Assembly (NCBI GenBank): GCA_965230425.1
Contig: CBDDKW010000012.1
Span: 124,001 to 188,000, forward strand
DNA length: 64,000 nucleotides
Origin: CBDDKW01 sp965230425
Lineage (GTDB): Bacteria; Pseudomonadota; Gammaproteobacteria; UBA1113
Reading direction: 5' to 3'
Both the position numbers and the translations under genes were made by a program. The stretch's first letter is position 1. Each line of letters opens with the position of its first letter. Under the pieces are notes generated by a model. That model made no database searches. It was not told the origin of the DNA and worked only from the letters and a program-made list of their open reading frames with translations. Positions 56,012 through 64,000 of the stretch are shown here, piece after piece.

Positions 56012-56954
56012 GGTATCAGCACCAGGGAATATAATGCTCATGGGCGAACATGCAGTACTGCAGGGTTACCCCGCACTGGTGGCAACTGTGGATAAACGTT
56101 TATCTATCCAGCTCACATCACGTACTGATAATACGATTGTTATTAACTCAGCCAGTTTGGGCAGTTATCATGGTTCCATTGACAAACTTGAGTTAGAACA
56201 ACCTTTTGAATTTGTCATCGCAGCACTACAACATTGGCAAAAACATCTTAAAGTGGGATTTGAATTAGAAATTCACAGTGAATTTTCTCATAAAGTGGGA
56301 CTTGGATCCTCTGCAGCAGTCACTGTGGCGGCTTTAAAGCTCTTCAGTGAATATTTACAACAACCCATGGACCAACACACGTTATTAGTCACTGCACACG
56401 ACATTATTCAGCAAATCCAAGGCCGTGGCTCCGGTGCTGATGTTGCTGCTAGCATCTATGGCGGCATCTGCTTATATCACATGCAGACAAATCAGGTGGA
56501 AGTCATCGCTCAGCAATTACCCATTACTCTGGTGTACTCGGGTAATAAAGTACCCACAACAGAGGTCTTGGCCTTATTAGCGGCTAAATCTAAACAAAAC
56601 CCAGAATTGTATGAACACCTCTATAAATATATAGGCCAAGTTGTCACAGACAGCGTGCAGTGTATTCAACATCAGGACTACAATTGTTTAGGGCTACTGA
56701 TGAATCTACATCAAAAATTACAAAGCCTCCTGGGGGTAAATACATCACGGCTACAAGAAATTTGTGATAACTTAATCGCCTTTGACAGTATTTTCGGCGC
56801 TAAAATTTCTGGCTCTGGTCTAGGTGACAGTGTGATTGGCCTAGGTGAAATTCCTGCGGGCAGTTTTCCACAAACGGAAAAACAACAGGCGCAAGGTGTA
56901 CGCGAGATCCCCATGGCGGTTTGTGCTGAGGGGGTGAGGGTGGAATCACTTTGA
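55992..56954 (+). CDS. GHMP kinase, probable phosphomevalonate kinase
   Basis: A second GHMP kinase. I chose the ATG at 55992 (MVYAPLKVSAPG, 320 residues), which has GGAG at 55982 and puts KVSAPGNIMLMGEHAVLQGY in the family position. The ATP loop is VGLGSSAAVTVAAL, and the segment GRGSGADVAASIYGG matches phosphomevalonate kinases more than mevalonate kinases. Together with the neighbours it would complete the lower mevalonate pathway; a second mevalonate kinase is the alternative. It overlaps mvk by 20 bp and mvaD by 4 bp. Confidence 0.8.
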   Translation: MVYAPLKVSAPGNIMLMGEHAVLQGYPALVATVDKRLSIQLTSRTDNTIVINSASLGSYHGSIDKLELEQPFEFVIAALQHWQKHLKVGFELEIHSEFSHKVGLGSSAAVTVAALKLFSEYLQQPMDQHTLLVTAHDIIQQIQGRGSGADVAASIYGGICLYHMQTNQVEVIAQQLPITLVYSGNKVPTTEVLALLAAKSKQNPELYEHLYKYIGQVVTDSVQCIQHQDYNCLGLLMNLHQKLQSLLGVNTSRLQEICDNLIAFDSIFGAKISGSGLGDSVIGLGEIPAGSFPQTEKQQAQGVREIPMAVCAEGVRVESL

Positions 56955-57955
56955 TAACAAAACAAGATATTGTTTACAACATCCTCCAAAACAAACCCTG
57001 GCAACCACAAGACAGCGGTCACGCCTTTGCGCCCAGTAATATTGCCCTATGTAAATACTGGGGTAAACGCAATCAAACACTAAATCTCCCCATGACCTCA
57101 AGTTTGTCGATCTCACTTGGTGAAAAAGGTAGCAAAGCAACGATTACGATATTAGATAAAGACCAAGATGATATTTACCTTAATGACAAACAGATCTCCA
57201 ATGAACATAACTTTGCAAAAAAATTAATTGCGTACTTAGATTTATTCCGTACGGAACAAAATCATCATTTTCATGTAGACACCCATAGTAATATCCCCAT
57301 TGCGGCAGGCTTAGCCTCTTCTGCAAGTGGCTTTGCATCGATTATTATGGCGCTTAATGATTTATTCCAATGGCAGTGTACCCAGCAAGAGTTATCTATT
57401 TTAGCGCGCCTAGGTAGTGGTAGTGCCTGCCGCTCAGTGTACCAAGGTTTTGTCGAATGGCAGTGTGGTACAACAGAAGATGGCATGGATAGTTATGCGA
57501 TACCTTTAGACAACACCTGGCCTGAATTACGCATTGGCTTATTAATTTTCTCAGCACAACAAAAGCCAATCAGCTCACGCCAAGCCATGCAACAAACCAT
57601 CGAAACCTCAAAGCTTTATCAAGCTTGGCCAGATACAGTAGTACGCGACTTCGCTAACATCAAGCAAGCTATTCATGCAAAAGATTTTCAACAATTAGGC
57701 TACGCTGCAGAAACCAATGCGCTTGCTATGCACGCCACCATGCAAGCGGCTTGGCCCCCCATTATGTATTCTAGCGAACAAACCATAGCTGCGATGAATA
57801 AAGTATGGCAATTACGCCAAGAAGGTATCGAGGTTTACTTCACGCAAGATGCAGGACCTAATTTGAAGTTATTGTTTTTGCAGAAAGATAAGGAAGTTAT
57901 CGAGGATAGCTTTATTGATATAGAAACTATCACGGTTTTCAAACATCCTATATAA
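56951..57955 (+). CDS. mvaD: Diphosphomevalonate decarboxylase
   Basis: ATP-dependent decarboxylation of mevalonate 5-diphosphate to IPP. The signature APSNIALCKYWGKRN, the PMTSSLSISL segment and the GHMP loop AAGLASSASGFASI are intact, and RLGSGSACRSVYQGF is the decarboxylase-specific motif. It starts with TTG in a 4-bp overlap (TTGA) with the upstream kinase; no other start lies in frame before the conserved region. Last gene of the operon. Confidence 0.94.
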   Translation: MITKQDIVYNILQNKPWQPQDSGHAFAPSNIALCKYWGKRNQTLNLPMTSSLSISLGEKGSKATITILDKDQDDIYLNDKQISNEHNFAKKLIAYLDLFRTEQNHHFHVDTHSNIPIAAGLASSASGFASIIMALNDLFQWQCTQQELSILARLGSGSACRSVYQGFVEWQCGTTEDGMDSYAIPLDNTWPELRIGLLIFSAQQKPISSRQAMQQTIETSKLYQAWPDTVVRDFANIKQAIHAKDFQQLGYAAETNALAMHATMQAAWPPIMYSSEQTIAAMNKVWQLRQEGIEVYFTQDAGPNLKLLFLQKDKEVIEDSFIDIETITVFKHPI

Positions 57956-58037
57956 CATTTCTCCAAACAACTTTTCCTACTTTCTGGTAAGACGAGCATT
58001 CCTAACCATAACAATACCTTGCCGTCATTGCGAGTTA

Positions 58038-58664
58038 TTACCAATGCCACCAAGGTCTGGTTTTTAATTTGCTTTGGCAGATATTAAGTTGCTGCTGATA
58101 TAAGTTAGCACGGCGTTGAACTTTCTGCGCCACGTGGATTAACCAGGTTTTACTTTTATAGGTACCACGTTTATAGCCGCCTAAGCCCTCATGGTATGCT
58201 AAATAAAGTTCATAGGCATTATTACGCGGGATACCTACTTTGCGATAGGCTTGATAACCATACCAGCCAATAAAATCTGAGGCATCGGCAAAATTATTAC
58301 GGCTCTTATGCTTGGTGCCATTGCTCTTTTGATAATGATCCCAGGTTTGTTTCAATGCTTGCGAATAACCATAAGATGAGGATGGACGTTTCCAGGGGAT
58401 CACCCACAGTAGCTTTTCACGTTCAGGTTTGGCTTTACCATTAAAACGTGATTCCTGATGTATAATCGCCATTTGCACACTAATAGGCACACCCCACTTT
58501 TTTTCAGTATCTTGGGTATACCAATACCACTTAGGATACTGCTTGAATATGTTACAGACATTATCTACATGCTTAGGTGGTTCAGGTGTACAGGCAGGTA
58601 GTAAGAGTGTGCTCGCCATGATGCCGATTGATAGTATCAAAGTAGCGAATTTTTCCTTATACAT
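58038..58664 (-). CDS. Lytic transglycosylase-like lipoprotein (SLT fold)
   Basis: A 208-residue protein with a lipoprotein signal (LLLPAC, Cys25) and an SLT/lysozyme-like domain: the likely catalytic Glu in AIIHQESRFN (E70), then SSSYGYSQALKQTWDHY and AYHEGLGGYKRGTYK. Such enzymes cleave peptidoglycan strands to form 1,6-anhydro ends. It is oriented towards the mevalonate operon (convergent), with no clear terminator between. Confidence 0.85.
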   Translation of the reverse strand: MYKEKFATLILSIGIMASTLLLPACTPEPPKHVDNVCNIFKQYPKWYWYTQDTEKKWGVPISVQMAIIHQESRFNGKAKPEREKLLWVIPWKRPSSSYGYSQALKQTWDHYQKSNGTKHKSRNNFADASDFIGWYGYQAYRKVGIPRNNAYELYLAYHEGLGGYKRGTYKSKTWLIHVAQKVQRRANLYQQQLNICQSKLKTRPWWHW

Positions 58665-58698
58665 TGGTTATCCTTTTTGTTTACTTAGTAATAGTAAT

Positions 58699-59844
58699 CT
58701 AACTATATTTTTTGAGGGCATAAGCAAGCAGAGGATCTAATACGCGCAATTGATTCTCGATCAACTGTGGTATAAGTTCATCTACTTGTTTAACTCTATA
58801 TACCATATCTTTATCTATGAGCGATTTAATCGTTTGCGTAATTGTCGAGATCGGTGCTTGTGCCACTTGTGTGAAACTTTGGCCTGTGGGCTGTACCACG
58901 GGATTTAGCGCCAAAGCTTTTAGTATATTTTGCTGCTTAGTAGAAAGTTTTTCTAGCTCAGCAATTAGTCTATCTTCATGTATTTCATAACACTGTTGCC
59001 AACAACTAAATACATCTTCGATTGCTGGTATAGCTTCTTGCTTCCAAAGTTCATTACATAATACATTCACATAATAGGGATGTAATTCCGTCAACTGCAT
59101 AATCTTCTCAAATACTATGAGTGATAGTTCATTATTCCAACGTTTTTTAGCCAATTTCTGCAGATGAGGTAAATAAGCGGATGTTGATATACGCTCTAAT
59201 TTCAACATATCACATAGCATATATAGAGGTTTTGATTTATCGTCAAATAACTGCATCAGTAAGCGACGATTACTACCAGAAAAGATAAAGGAAATATTGC
59301 TAGTCTCTTGAGCTATATGTCTAATTGCGCCTTGTATTGATCGTGAACTACTCGCTTCACTAATATCCTGAAATTCATCAAAGAAAATGATGCATCTGTG
59401 TTTCTGTTGTTGGGCTAATTCGTCTAATCCTTTCAAAGCATTAAAAACCAGGTCAACAGGGTCAAAACCAGCAGACTCTACAGCTACATCAAGCATAAAA
59501 CCAGCCGCAGTTAATGATATTCTAAAATGGCTAAAAATTTTCTGTAACTTAGTTAATACTTTTTGCTCTGGAGGCATTAATTGTGAAATAACATGACCAA
59601 TGCTATCTAGAATTCTTTTTGTTACCGCCCGATCATCATGAGCTAAAAATAAATCAATAGACGCTAAAGGTATCGCAGCTTCATCTACTACTTTAAAAAC
59701 TAAGCTTGATTTACCATAACGCCTTGGTGCAATCAGCACGGTATGACGACACTTACTAATATTGTCGTGCAGATCGGCTTTTTCCTGCAGTCTATTACAG
59801 AATTGGGAACCTTGTGCTAATTTTGTAGGAAAATAATCTGACAT
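58699..59844 (-). CDS. P-loop ATPase with C-terminal winged helix, copy 2
   Basis: A 381-residue paralogue of the ATPase at 22049-23188. Walker A APRRYGKSSL (about 38-47), Walker B CIIFFDEFQDI, and IFSGSNRRLLMQLF match position for position, as does the winged-helix C-terminus (KQQNILKALALNP). Two copies 36 kb apart in accessory surroundings suggest a small multigene family in this genome. The promoter region contains a palindrome with TACATAT/ATATGTA half-sites (59877-59895). Confidence 0.8.
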   Translation of the reverse strand: MSDYFPTKLAQGSQFCNRLQEKADLHDNISKCRHTVLIAPRRYGKSSLVFKVVDEAAIPLASIDLFLAHDDRAVTKRILDSIGHVISQLMPPEQKVLTKLQKIFSHFRISLTAAGFMLDVAVESAGFDPVDLVFNALKGLDELAQQQKHRCIIFFDEFQDISEASSSRSIQGAIRHIAQETSNISFIFSGSNRRLLMQLFDDKSKPLYMLCDMLKLERISTSAYLPHLQKLAKKRWNNELSLIVFEKIMQLTELHPYYVNVLCNELWKQEAIPAIEDVFSCWQQCYEIHEDRLIAELEKLSTKQQNILKALALNPVVQPTGQSFTQVAQAPISTITQTIKSLIDKDMVYRVKQVDELIPQLIENQLRVLDPLLAYALKKYS

Positions 59845-59876
59845 GATTTATTACATACTTTATGCTGCATACGAAT

Positions 59877-59895
59877 ATTACATATTATATGTAAT
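59877..59895. promoter_or_regulatory. Palindromic operator candidate upstream of ATPase copy 2
   Basis: ATTACATATTATATGTAAT is a perfect 19-bp palindrome about a central T, 33 bp upstream of the minus-strand start codon. A further half-site ATATGTAA follows at about 59900. Confidence 0.45.
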
Positions 59896-60036
59896 ATTTA
59901 TATGTAACACAAGTTATGTAATTTATAAATGCGCCGCAAAAATCATCTAAAAACGATGCGTGTGCCCACATTTTAAACCAACATTGTCATTTTTAATTCA
60001 TTGATTAATATAGCTTTTTATATTTTTATAACATTT

Positions 60037-60069
60037 GCGCCGCAAATACACCGCAAATGCGCCGCAAAT
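60037..60069 (+). promoter_or_regulatory. Operator array: three 11-bp direct repeats
   Basis: GCGCCGCAAAT, ACACCGCAAAT and GCGCCGCAAAT start at 60037, 60048 and 60059, exactly 11 bp apart (about one helix turn). The array ends one base before the -35 hexamer of the AlbA_2 gene. A fourth unit, GCGCCGCAAA, lies at 59931. Autoregulation by the downstream DNA-binding protein is likely. Confidence 0.75.
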
Positions 60070-60070
60070 A

Positions 60071-60099
60071 TTGACGTTTTTTCTTGCTAATCCTATACT
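60071..60099 (+). promoter_or_regulatory. Sigma-70 promoter of the AlbA_2 gene (leaderless)
   Basis: TTGACG (60071-60076), a 17-bp spacer and TATACT (60094-60099). The expected start of transcription, about 60106-60107, coincides with the ATG at 60107. There is no Shine-Dalgarno. Confidence 0.75.
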
Positions 60100-60106
60100 A
60101 TAGACT

Positions 60107-61462
60107 ATGCAAGAAACAGATAAACTCACCCTTGCCTTACAAGAGGGCGAAGGCTACAAACTGGAATTTAAAGAAAGAGTCGCTAACTTAGATCGCGAAA
60201 TTGTCGCACTTGCAAATGCCGCAGGCGGCTCTATCTTTATTGGCGTTGATGACAAGAATCAAGTCATCGGTGTTAACATAGATAACAAACTCAAAAGCCA
60301 AGTTATCGATATTGCTCGTAATTGCGACCCGTCCATCAAGATAGAATTAATCAGCCACTGCCATAATGACTTATCTGTACTAGAAGTGCATGTTGCCGAA
60401 GGTCATGATAAACCATATCGTTGTAAAGATGGTTTTTTTCTGCGTATTGGTCCAAGCTCACAAAAACTAAAGCGTGATGAGATTGTCACACTGATTAATC
60501 ACGGCGGCAAGATCCACTTTGATGAAGCAATCAATAAGCATTTTCAATACCCAAATGATTTCTCCAAACAAGCTTTCACTGATTATTTAACGCTATGCGG
60601 TATTAGCTCATCACTAGAAACCGAAGATATATTGCAAAGCCTAAACTTAGCCGTAAAAGATAAGGATAAACTGTTATTAAATAACGCAGGCGTGCTATGC
60701 TTCGCAGAAGATCCTCAACAATTTTTCCCTGAAGCTTATATTACTGCTGTTGCGTATAAAACCAATGATCGCTTCTCTATTATTGACAAAAAAGATTTTC
60801 ATGGCTCATTAATCAAGCAAATTGATGAATCGTTAATATTCATAGCAAGACATATTGATGTAAGCTTTGAAATTACCCCCGATTTTTCTGCAACTCGAAA
60901 AAATATCTACGCATATCCACCCACAGCCTTACGTGAAGCAATCATTAATGCAGTGACTCATCGAGATTATGCTTACGATGGTTCACATATTTATATTCAT
61001 ATATTCCCTGATTATATTGAAATCGAAAATCCAGGTGGTCTATATCGAGGCTTGACTATCGAAGACCTAGGTAAACGCAGTGTACGTAGAAATCGTTTAA
61101 TTGCAGATGTATTACACCGTGCTAACTATATTGAGCGGGTAGGTAGTGGTTTCAGCCGTATGCAACAGGCATTAAGTGAAAACAATAATCCCGACTATCA
61201 AGTAAGTGCAACAAATTTTTTTAATATAAGGTTTTTAAAACGCCTGAAAGATGGAACGCCTGTTGCAAATCTTACTCGGCGACAAATTGAGATTTACCAA
61301 CTCATGCAGCAACGAAGCAGTGTTAGTAAAAAAGATATAGCAACTGCATTGAATGTCAGTGATGATACCGCTTTACGGGAATTAAATGCACTGATTGTTC
61401 TCAAAATCATTGGTAAGGAAGGTGTAGGGAAGGCAACGAGTTATTATCTGTGTGATAAATAA
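60107..61462 (+). CDS. AlbA_2 (Schlafen-type) transcriptional regulator with RecG-like C-terminal ATPase fold
   Basis: A 451-residue protein of the COG2865 type. The N-terminal AlbA_2 domain (about 10-125) shows GEGYKLEFKERV and ALANAAGGSIFIGVDD. A GHKL-like HATPase_c_4 region follows (YAYPPTALREAIINAVTHRD near 270, then ENPGGLYRG and RNRLIADVLHRANYIERVGS). A C-terminal winged helix (SSVSKKDIATALNVSDDTAL) completes it. Members are putative DNA-binding regulators. The start is fixed by the conserved N-terminus. An 11-bp operator array and a near-consensus promoter sit directly upstream, and the mRNA appears leaderless. Confidence 0.88.
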   Translation: MQETDKLTLALQEGEGYKLEFKERVANLDREIVALANAAGGSIFIGVDDKNQVIGVNIDNKLKSQVIDIARNCDPSIKIELISHCHNDLSVLEVHVAEGHDKPYRCKDGFFLRIGPSSQKLKRDEIVTLINHGGKIHFDEAINKHFQYPNDFSKQAFTDYLTLCGISSSLETEDILQSLNLAVKDKDKLLLNNAGVLCFAEDPQQFFPEAYITAVAYKTNDRFSIIDKKDFHGSLIKQIDESLIFIARHIDVSFEITPDFSATRKNIYAYPPTALREAIINAVTHRDYAYDGSHIYIHIFPDYIEIENPGGLYRGLTIEDLGKRSVRRNRLIADVLHRANYIERVGSGFSRMQQALSENNNPDYQVSATNFFNIRFLKRLKDGTPVANLTRRQIEIYQLMQQRSSVSKKDIATALNVSDDTALRELNALIVLKIIGKEGVGKATSYYLCDK

Positions 61463-61511
61463 TTAAACAAAATGGTTTTCATTGTAAGCGAACTTAGCAA
61501 CCTGACACGGC

Positions 61512-61531
61512 AAATCGACAATTGTCGATTT
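61512..61531. repeat. Perfect 20-bp palindrome
   Basis: AAATCGACAATTGTCGATTT reads the same on both strands. It lies 50 bp after the AlbA_2 stop codon; no T-run follows, so it is not a typical terminator. It could be a protein-binding site. Confidence 0.5.
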
Positions 61532-61714
61532 CCCGTACCAAGGATAACAAACCAAATATAATCTAATCAATGCTTTCAACTCATTGAATGAATTTTTACA
61601 AAATACATACGGCAGTACAAATATTATACGAATTTCAAAACAAACATTATTAATTAAGAAGCATACCGCTATTGAGACGTTGTTAACGGCGGTACACTTA
61701 GCATTATAAGTACT

Positions 61715-63337
61715 CTATCTAGAATTAGTCGCGGCTGGGCTACGAGGTAAACCCTGCCTACCTTCTTCTAATCGAACAATATCATCTTCCTGATACTCAT
61801 TTACTTCTAATGCCTCAATACGTTGCTGTGCATTGTGCAATCTAAAATAGCCCTGGTTCATTCGCCTACTTTGACCTTCACGAAAAAAACGATCTCGGAC
61901 ATTATCAGCGATACGCTGACTCCCATCTGTACCCCAAGCAGCCACCGCATCAGAAGCCGCAACCAGTGTTGCTTTTGTAGCAGGATGATGAGTAGTAGAT
62001 AACGTTTCCGCAACTATTCTCATGACAATAGCAGCTATAATTGCTAAAAAGGCCCAGTAGGGGAATCCTCCAAAATAATGTCTTTTTTTGAATGGATGCT
62101 CTCTATGGTAATTATCTTCATCATTATAGAAATACTTGCTTAACGAAGATAGGCTAATAGATTCACACAAGAGAAAGTCTGTTGTATAACAACACTCTAA
62201 TGTAGCTTGTTCACAACAACAGGGACACGCATCAGCTATACCTGCATCTAACGCCTCAAATGCACCCACACAACGAGGTGAACCTACCCCAAAGGCTTTC
62301 GTATAACTCGCAATTGTGCGGATAGCACTGACTAATAACATAGTAGCAAAAATAGTGATATGTATTGCCATAAGTGCCTCACAACCTTTACTTTCACCAC
62401 TGCCTTCTGGAGAAGACATTTCACTTTGATTCGATGACATTTCTGTTTTATCAGAGGATTCTGCATCCGTACAAATGACTGCGTCAAGAATCGCCATTGT
62501 AATAGCAATAACACCCATCAAAGTGTTAAAGATCATCCCGGCTGAGCAGGCTGTTCTATATGTGGTATTTGTGATTAAATCACCTCGATATTCTGTAATT
62601 TTATCTCTTCTCTCATCGGCAGTTAATTCTTCAGAAATTCCATATTCATTATAAGCATGGTCTTTCATATCATCTGCAATAGCTCTGTCAGAATCATCTT
62701 GATTTCTATTTTTAATATTTTTGGAAAAAAAGTTACAAGTCAGATAATTAAAAAATCTATCTTTTAAGCTACCTTCAGTACTATCGGATTCTTCAAGTTT
62801 TTCAACATTATTTTTGTTTTCCCCAGCATCTTTCTTGCCTTCCCCAGCATCTTTCTTGCCTTCCTCAGCATCTTTCAGTTTTTTATAAATATCATTATAG
62901 CCACTCATCTCAGCAATAAATTTAGGAGTGCGATGCTTAAGATCAAATAATTCCGTTAACAGGGCGCCTTTATTACTATTATTGTCTAACATAATTTCTA
63001 CTAATTGGCGACGTCGATCTTCTACAGCTATATGAAGAGGGGATTGTCCCATAATATTAAGTAAAGTAGGATCGGCACCTTTCTCAACCAATTTTTTCAC
63101 TAAATTTAAATTCCCCTTACGCACTGCACAATGTAGTGGCGTATCACCGAATAGGGTTGCCTTATTAACATCGACCAAAAGGTTATTAGCATTAGAATAT
63201 AAAGCTGAGTCTGGAGCTAAGTCATGATATTTTAATTCTAAAAATTCGTTGACTGCATGGATATTTCCTCTTTCAGTAGCAAGATATAATGGGGTTCGGC
63301 CTTTGCTATCACGATGATTAAGTAAAAATTCAATCAA
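61715..63337 (-). CDS. Membrane-associated ankyrin-repeat protein, 5' end probably broken
   Basis: About four ankyrin repeats (GRTPLYLATERGNIHAVNEF, GDTPLHCAVRKGNLNLVKKL, GQSPLHIAVEDRRRQLVEIM, RTPKFIAEMSGYNDIYKKL), a repetitive Lys/Glu linker, then three hydrophobic segments (MIFNTLMGVIAITMAILDAV; IHITIFATMLLVSAI; YWAFLAIIAAIVMRIV) with a Cys-rich stretch (DACPCCCEQATLECC). The listed start is a TTG with no ribosome-binding site. The same frame continues upstream with ankyrin-like text (KFLHTLIKALVDEG) to a TAA at 63467-63469 inside a T7A5 run, preceded in frame by an ATG at 63487. I infer a recently damaged or misread start. Possibly a host-directed protein. Confidence 0.7.
   Translation of the reverse strand: MIEFLLNHRDSKGRTPLYLATERGNIHAVNEFLELKYHDLAPDSALYSNANNLLVDVNKATLFGDTPLHCAVRKGNLNLVKKLVEKGADPTLLNIMGQSPLHIAVEDRRRQLVEIMLDNNSNKGALLTELFDLKHRTPKFIAEMSGYNDIYKKLKDAEEGKKDAGEGKKDAGENKNNVEKLEESDSTEGSLKDRFFNYLTCNFFSKNIKNRNQDDSDRAIADDMKDHAYNEYGISEELTADERRDKITEYRGDLITNTTYRTACSAGMIFNTLMGVIAITMAILDAVICTDAESSDKTEMSSNQSEMSSPEGSGESKGCEALMAIHITIFATMLLVSAIRTIASYTKAFGVGSPRCVGAFEALDAGIADACPCCCEQATLECCYTTDFLLCESISLSSLSKYFYNDEDNYHREHPFKKRHYFGGFPYWAFLAIIAAIVMRIVAETLSTTHHPATKATLVAASDAVAAWGTDGSQRIADNVRDRFFREGQSRRMNQGYFRLHNAQQRIEALEVNEYQEDDIVRLEEGRQGLPRSPAATNSR
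62821..62880. repeat. In-gene tandem repeat, 21 bp x 3
   Basis: CCCCAGCATCTTTCTTGCCT plus one base recurs at 62821, 62842 and (partly) 62863, encoding the seven-residue unit KKDAGEG. It is a likely site of copy-number change. Confidence 0.8.
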
Positions 63338-63498
63338 ATCAATATAGAAATTTTCGTTTTTATTTTTCCCATTGTTTTCTTGTTTGTCTTCGCTTTTACC
63401 TTCATCTACTAAAGCCTTAATCAGCGTGTGTAAAAATTTGTCTTCATATGGGCCAAATACGTCTTTTTAAAAAAAGAATTTTTTCATACCACTTACGT

Positions 63499-63978
63499 TC
63501 AGACAAAAAATGTTTTTGACCGTATTATAACATTTGGTGACTTAAAGTTCTTTGCTATGTAATGAAAAAATGTTGACTCGGGATCGCTATCCTTAAATCT
63601 ATATAATAAAATACGGCTAAGATAAGCATGGTTGCTTTCAATTAGGCTTGGAAGCCGATATATACGATAACCTGAAATATATGCCTTGAAAATTTTGACT
63701 AACGCTATCTCTACGTAAATACCTTCTTCTTTGTGCTGAACAACATGCAAGATCATCGATTTTGAAGCCATATCGATGAGTAATGCCACATAGTATAAAG
63801 CCCCAAACGCTACTCTATCTAGTTGGGGCCAAAACTTTCGTTTTTTCCACAGATAGCGCCAAAAAATATGTTTTATATCTTCAATGCATACCCTGAGATT
63901 TCTATCCTTATTTTCTTCACTAATCTCAATTGCCCTGGTAATAAAAGTATCAAACTCAAATTCATTTTTCGACCCCAT
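63499..63978 (-). CDS. Unrecognised 159-residue protein, possibly the separated N-terminal part of the ankyrin gene
   Basis: No named domain. The C-terminal part (STFFHYIAKNFKSPNVI) looks like one degenerate ankyrin repeat. The stop at 63499 is followed after 29 bp by the open frame of the ankyrin gene in another phase, and both junctions lie in A/T homopolymer runs. I infer that this may be the N-terminal piece of a single ancestral ankyrin gene split by a frameshift and a stop. The frame is open to the window edge (upstream codons read EVDNKF), so the start at the ATG at 63978 is not certain. Confidence 0.5.
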   Translation of the reverse strand: MGSKNEFEFDTFITRAIEISEENKDRNLRVCIEDIKHIFWRYLWKKRKFWPQLDRVAFGALYYVALLIDMASKSMILHVVQHKEEGIYVEIALVKIFKAYISGYRIYRLPSLIESNHAYLSRILLYRFKDSDPESTFFHYIAKNFKSPNVIIRSKTFFV

Positions 63979-64000
63979 AAATTTATTGTCTACTTCCTTG

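Noticed and set aside
1..64000. tRNA or rRNA genes
   Set aside because: Gaps were read for T-loop (GGTTCGAATCC-like) and rRNA core sequences by eye; none was convincing. A covariance search would be needed to exclude them fully.

Overview
The window looks like part of a low-GC (about 40% by eye), host-associated gammaproteobacterium, most plausibly a member of the Legionellales / Coxiellaceae group. This is an inference from four things: a gammaproteobacterial housekeeping gene set; a bacterial mevalonate operon of the kind known from Coxiella; a Com1/DsbA-type lipoprotein; and several large ankyrin or ankyrin-like proteins next to lineage-specific proteins of 500-570 residues without recognisable domains. 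No rRNA, tRNA, CRISPR array, integrase or transposase gene was recognised.

Layout. 1-1.7 kb: 3' part of a large ankyrin-family relative. 1.7-6.9 kb: trkA-trkH potassium uptake and lysA-dapF lysine/peptidoglycan synthesis, all on the minus strand. 7-14.6 kb: site-2 protease, lptM (a 43-residue lipoprotein gene), carboxylesterase, rsmB and fmt, interrupted by two unrecognised proteins that appear to be distant paralogues. 15-21.7 kb: a plus-strand run of LysM protein, dprA, smg, topA, tsaC and hemF. 22-24.5 kb: an accessory patch with a P-loop ATPase and a RES-Xre toxin-antitoxin pair with its own palindromic control region and terminator. 24.6-30.9 kb: engB, diheme cytochrome c, a duplicated membrane/coiled-coil protein, uvrD and a membrane protein. 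31-35.2 kb: an unrecognised 534-residue protein, a repeat-rich gap, a Com1/DsbA-like lipoprotein and a LysR regulator. 35.4-44.4 kb: two giant ankyrin proteins (1392 and 1534 residues). 44.4-48 kb: glyQ-glyS-gmhB. 48-50 kb: a second accessory patch with an AAA/DUF4143 ATPase and many repeats. 50-52.2 kb: a Kdo/LPS-kinase-like protein, a 2H phosphoesterase and ferredoxin-NADP reductase. 52.3-58 kb: a Fic protein with unusual motif residues, then idi and the operon HMG-CoA reductase, mevalonate kinase, GHMP (phosphomevalonate) kinase and diphosphomevalonate decarboxylase. 58-61.5 kb: a lytic-transglycosylase-like lipoprotein, a second copy of the P-loop ATPase and an AlbA_2 regulator with an 11-bp operator array. 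61.7-64 kb: a membrane ankyrin protein whose 5' end looks broken.

How the parts work together. The idi-HMGR-mvk-pmk-mvaD block makes isopentenyl and dimethylallyl diphosphate from HMG-CoA; HMG-CoA synthase is not in the window. lysA/dapF, the LysM protein, the SLT lipoprotein, lptM, gmhB and the LPS kinase serve the cell envelope. The ankyrin proteins, the Fic protein and the unrecognised large proteins are the likely host-interaction cargo, but no secretion signal can be proven from sequence alone.

The most unusual material is: (i) a conserved C-terminal module shared by three large proteins in the window; (ii) a divergent paralogous pair inserted into two conserved housekeeping clusters; (iii) a dispersed multi-hairpin repeat, often abutting gene 3' ends, and a 166-bp transposon-like palindrome; (iv) an 11-bp-phased operator with a near-consensus promoter that predicts a leaderless mRNA; and (v) a Fic protein altered at both its inhibitory glutamate and the acidic residue of its active-site motif.
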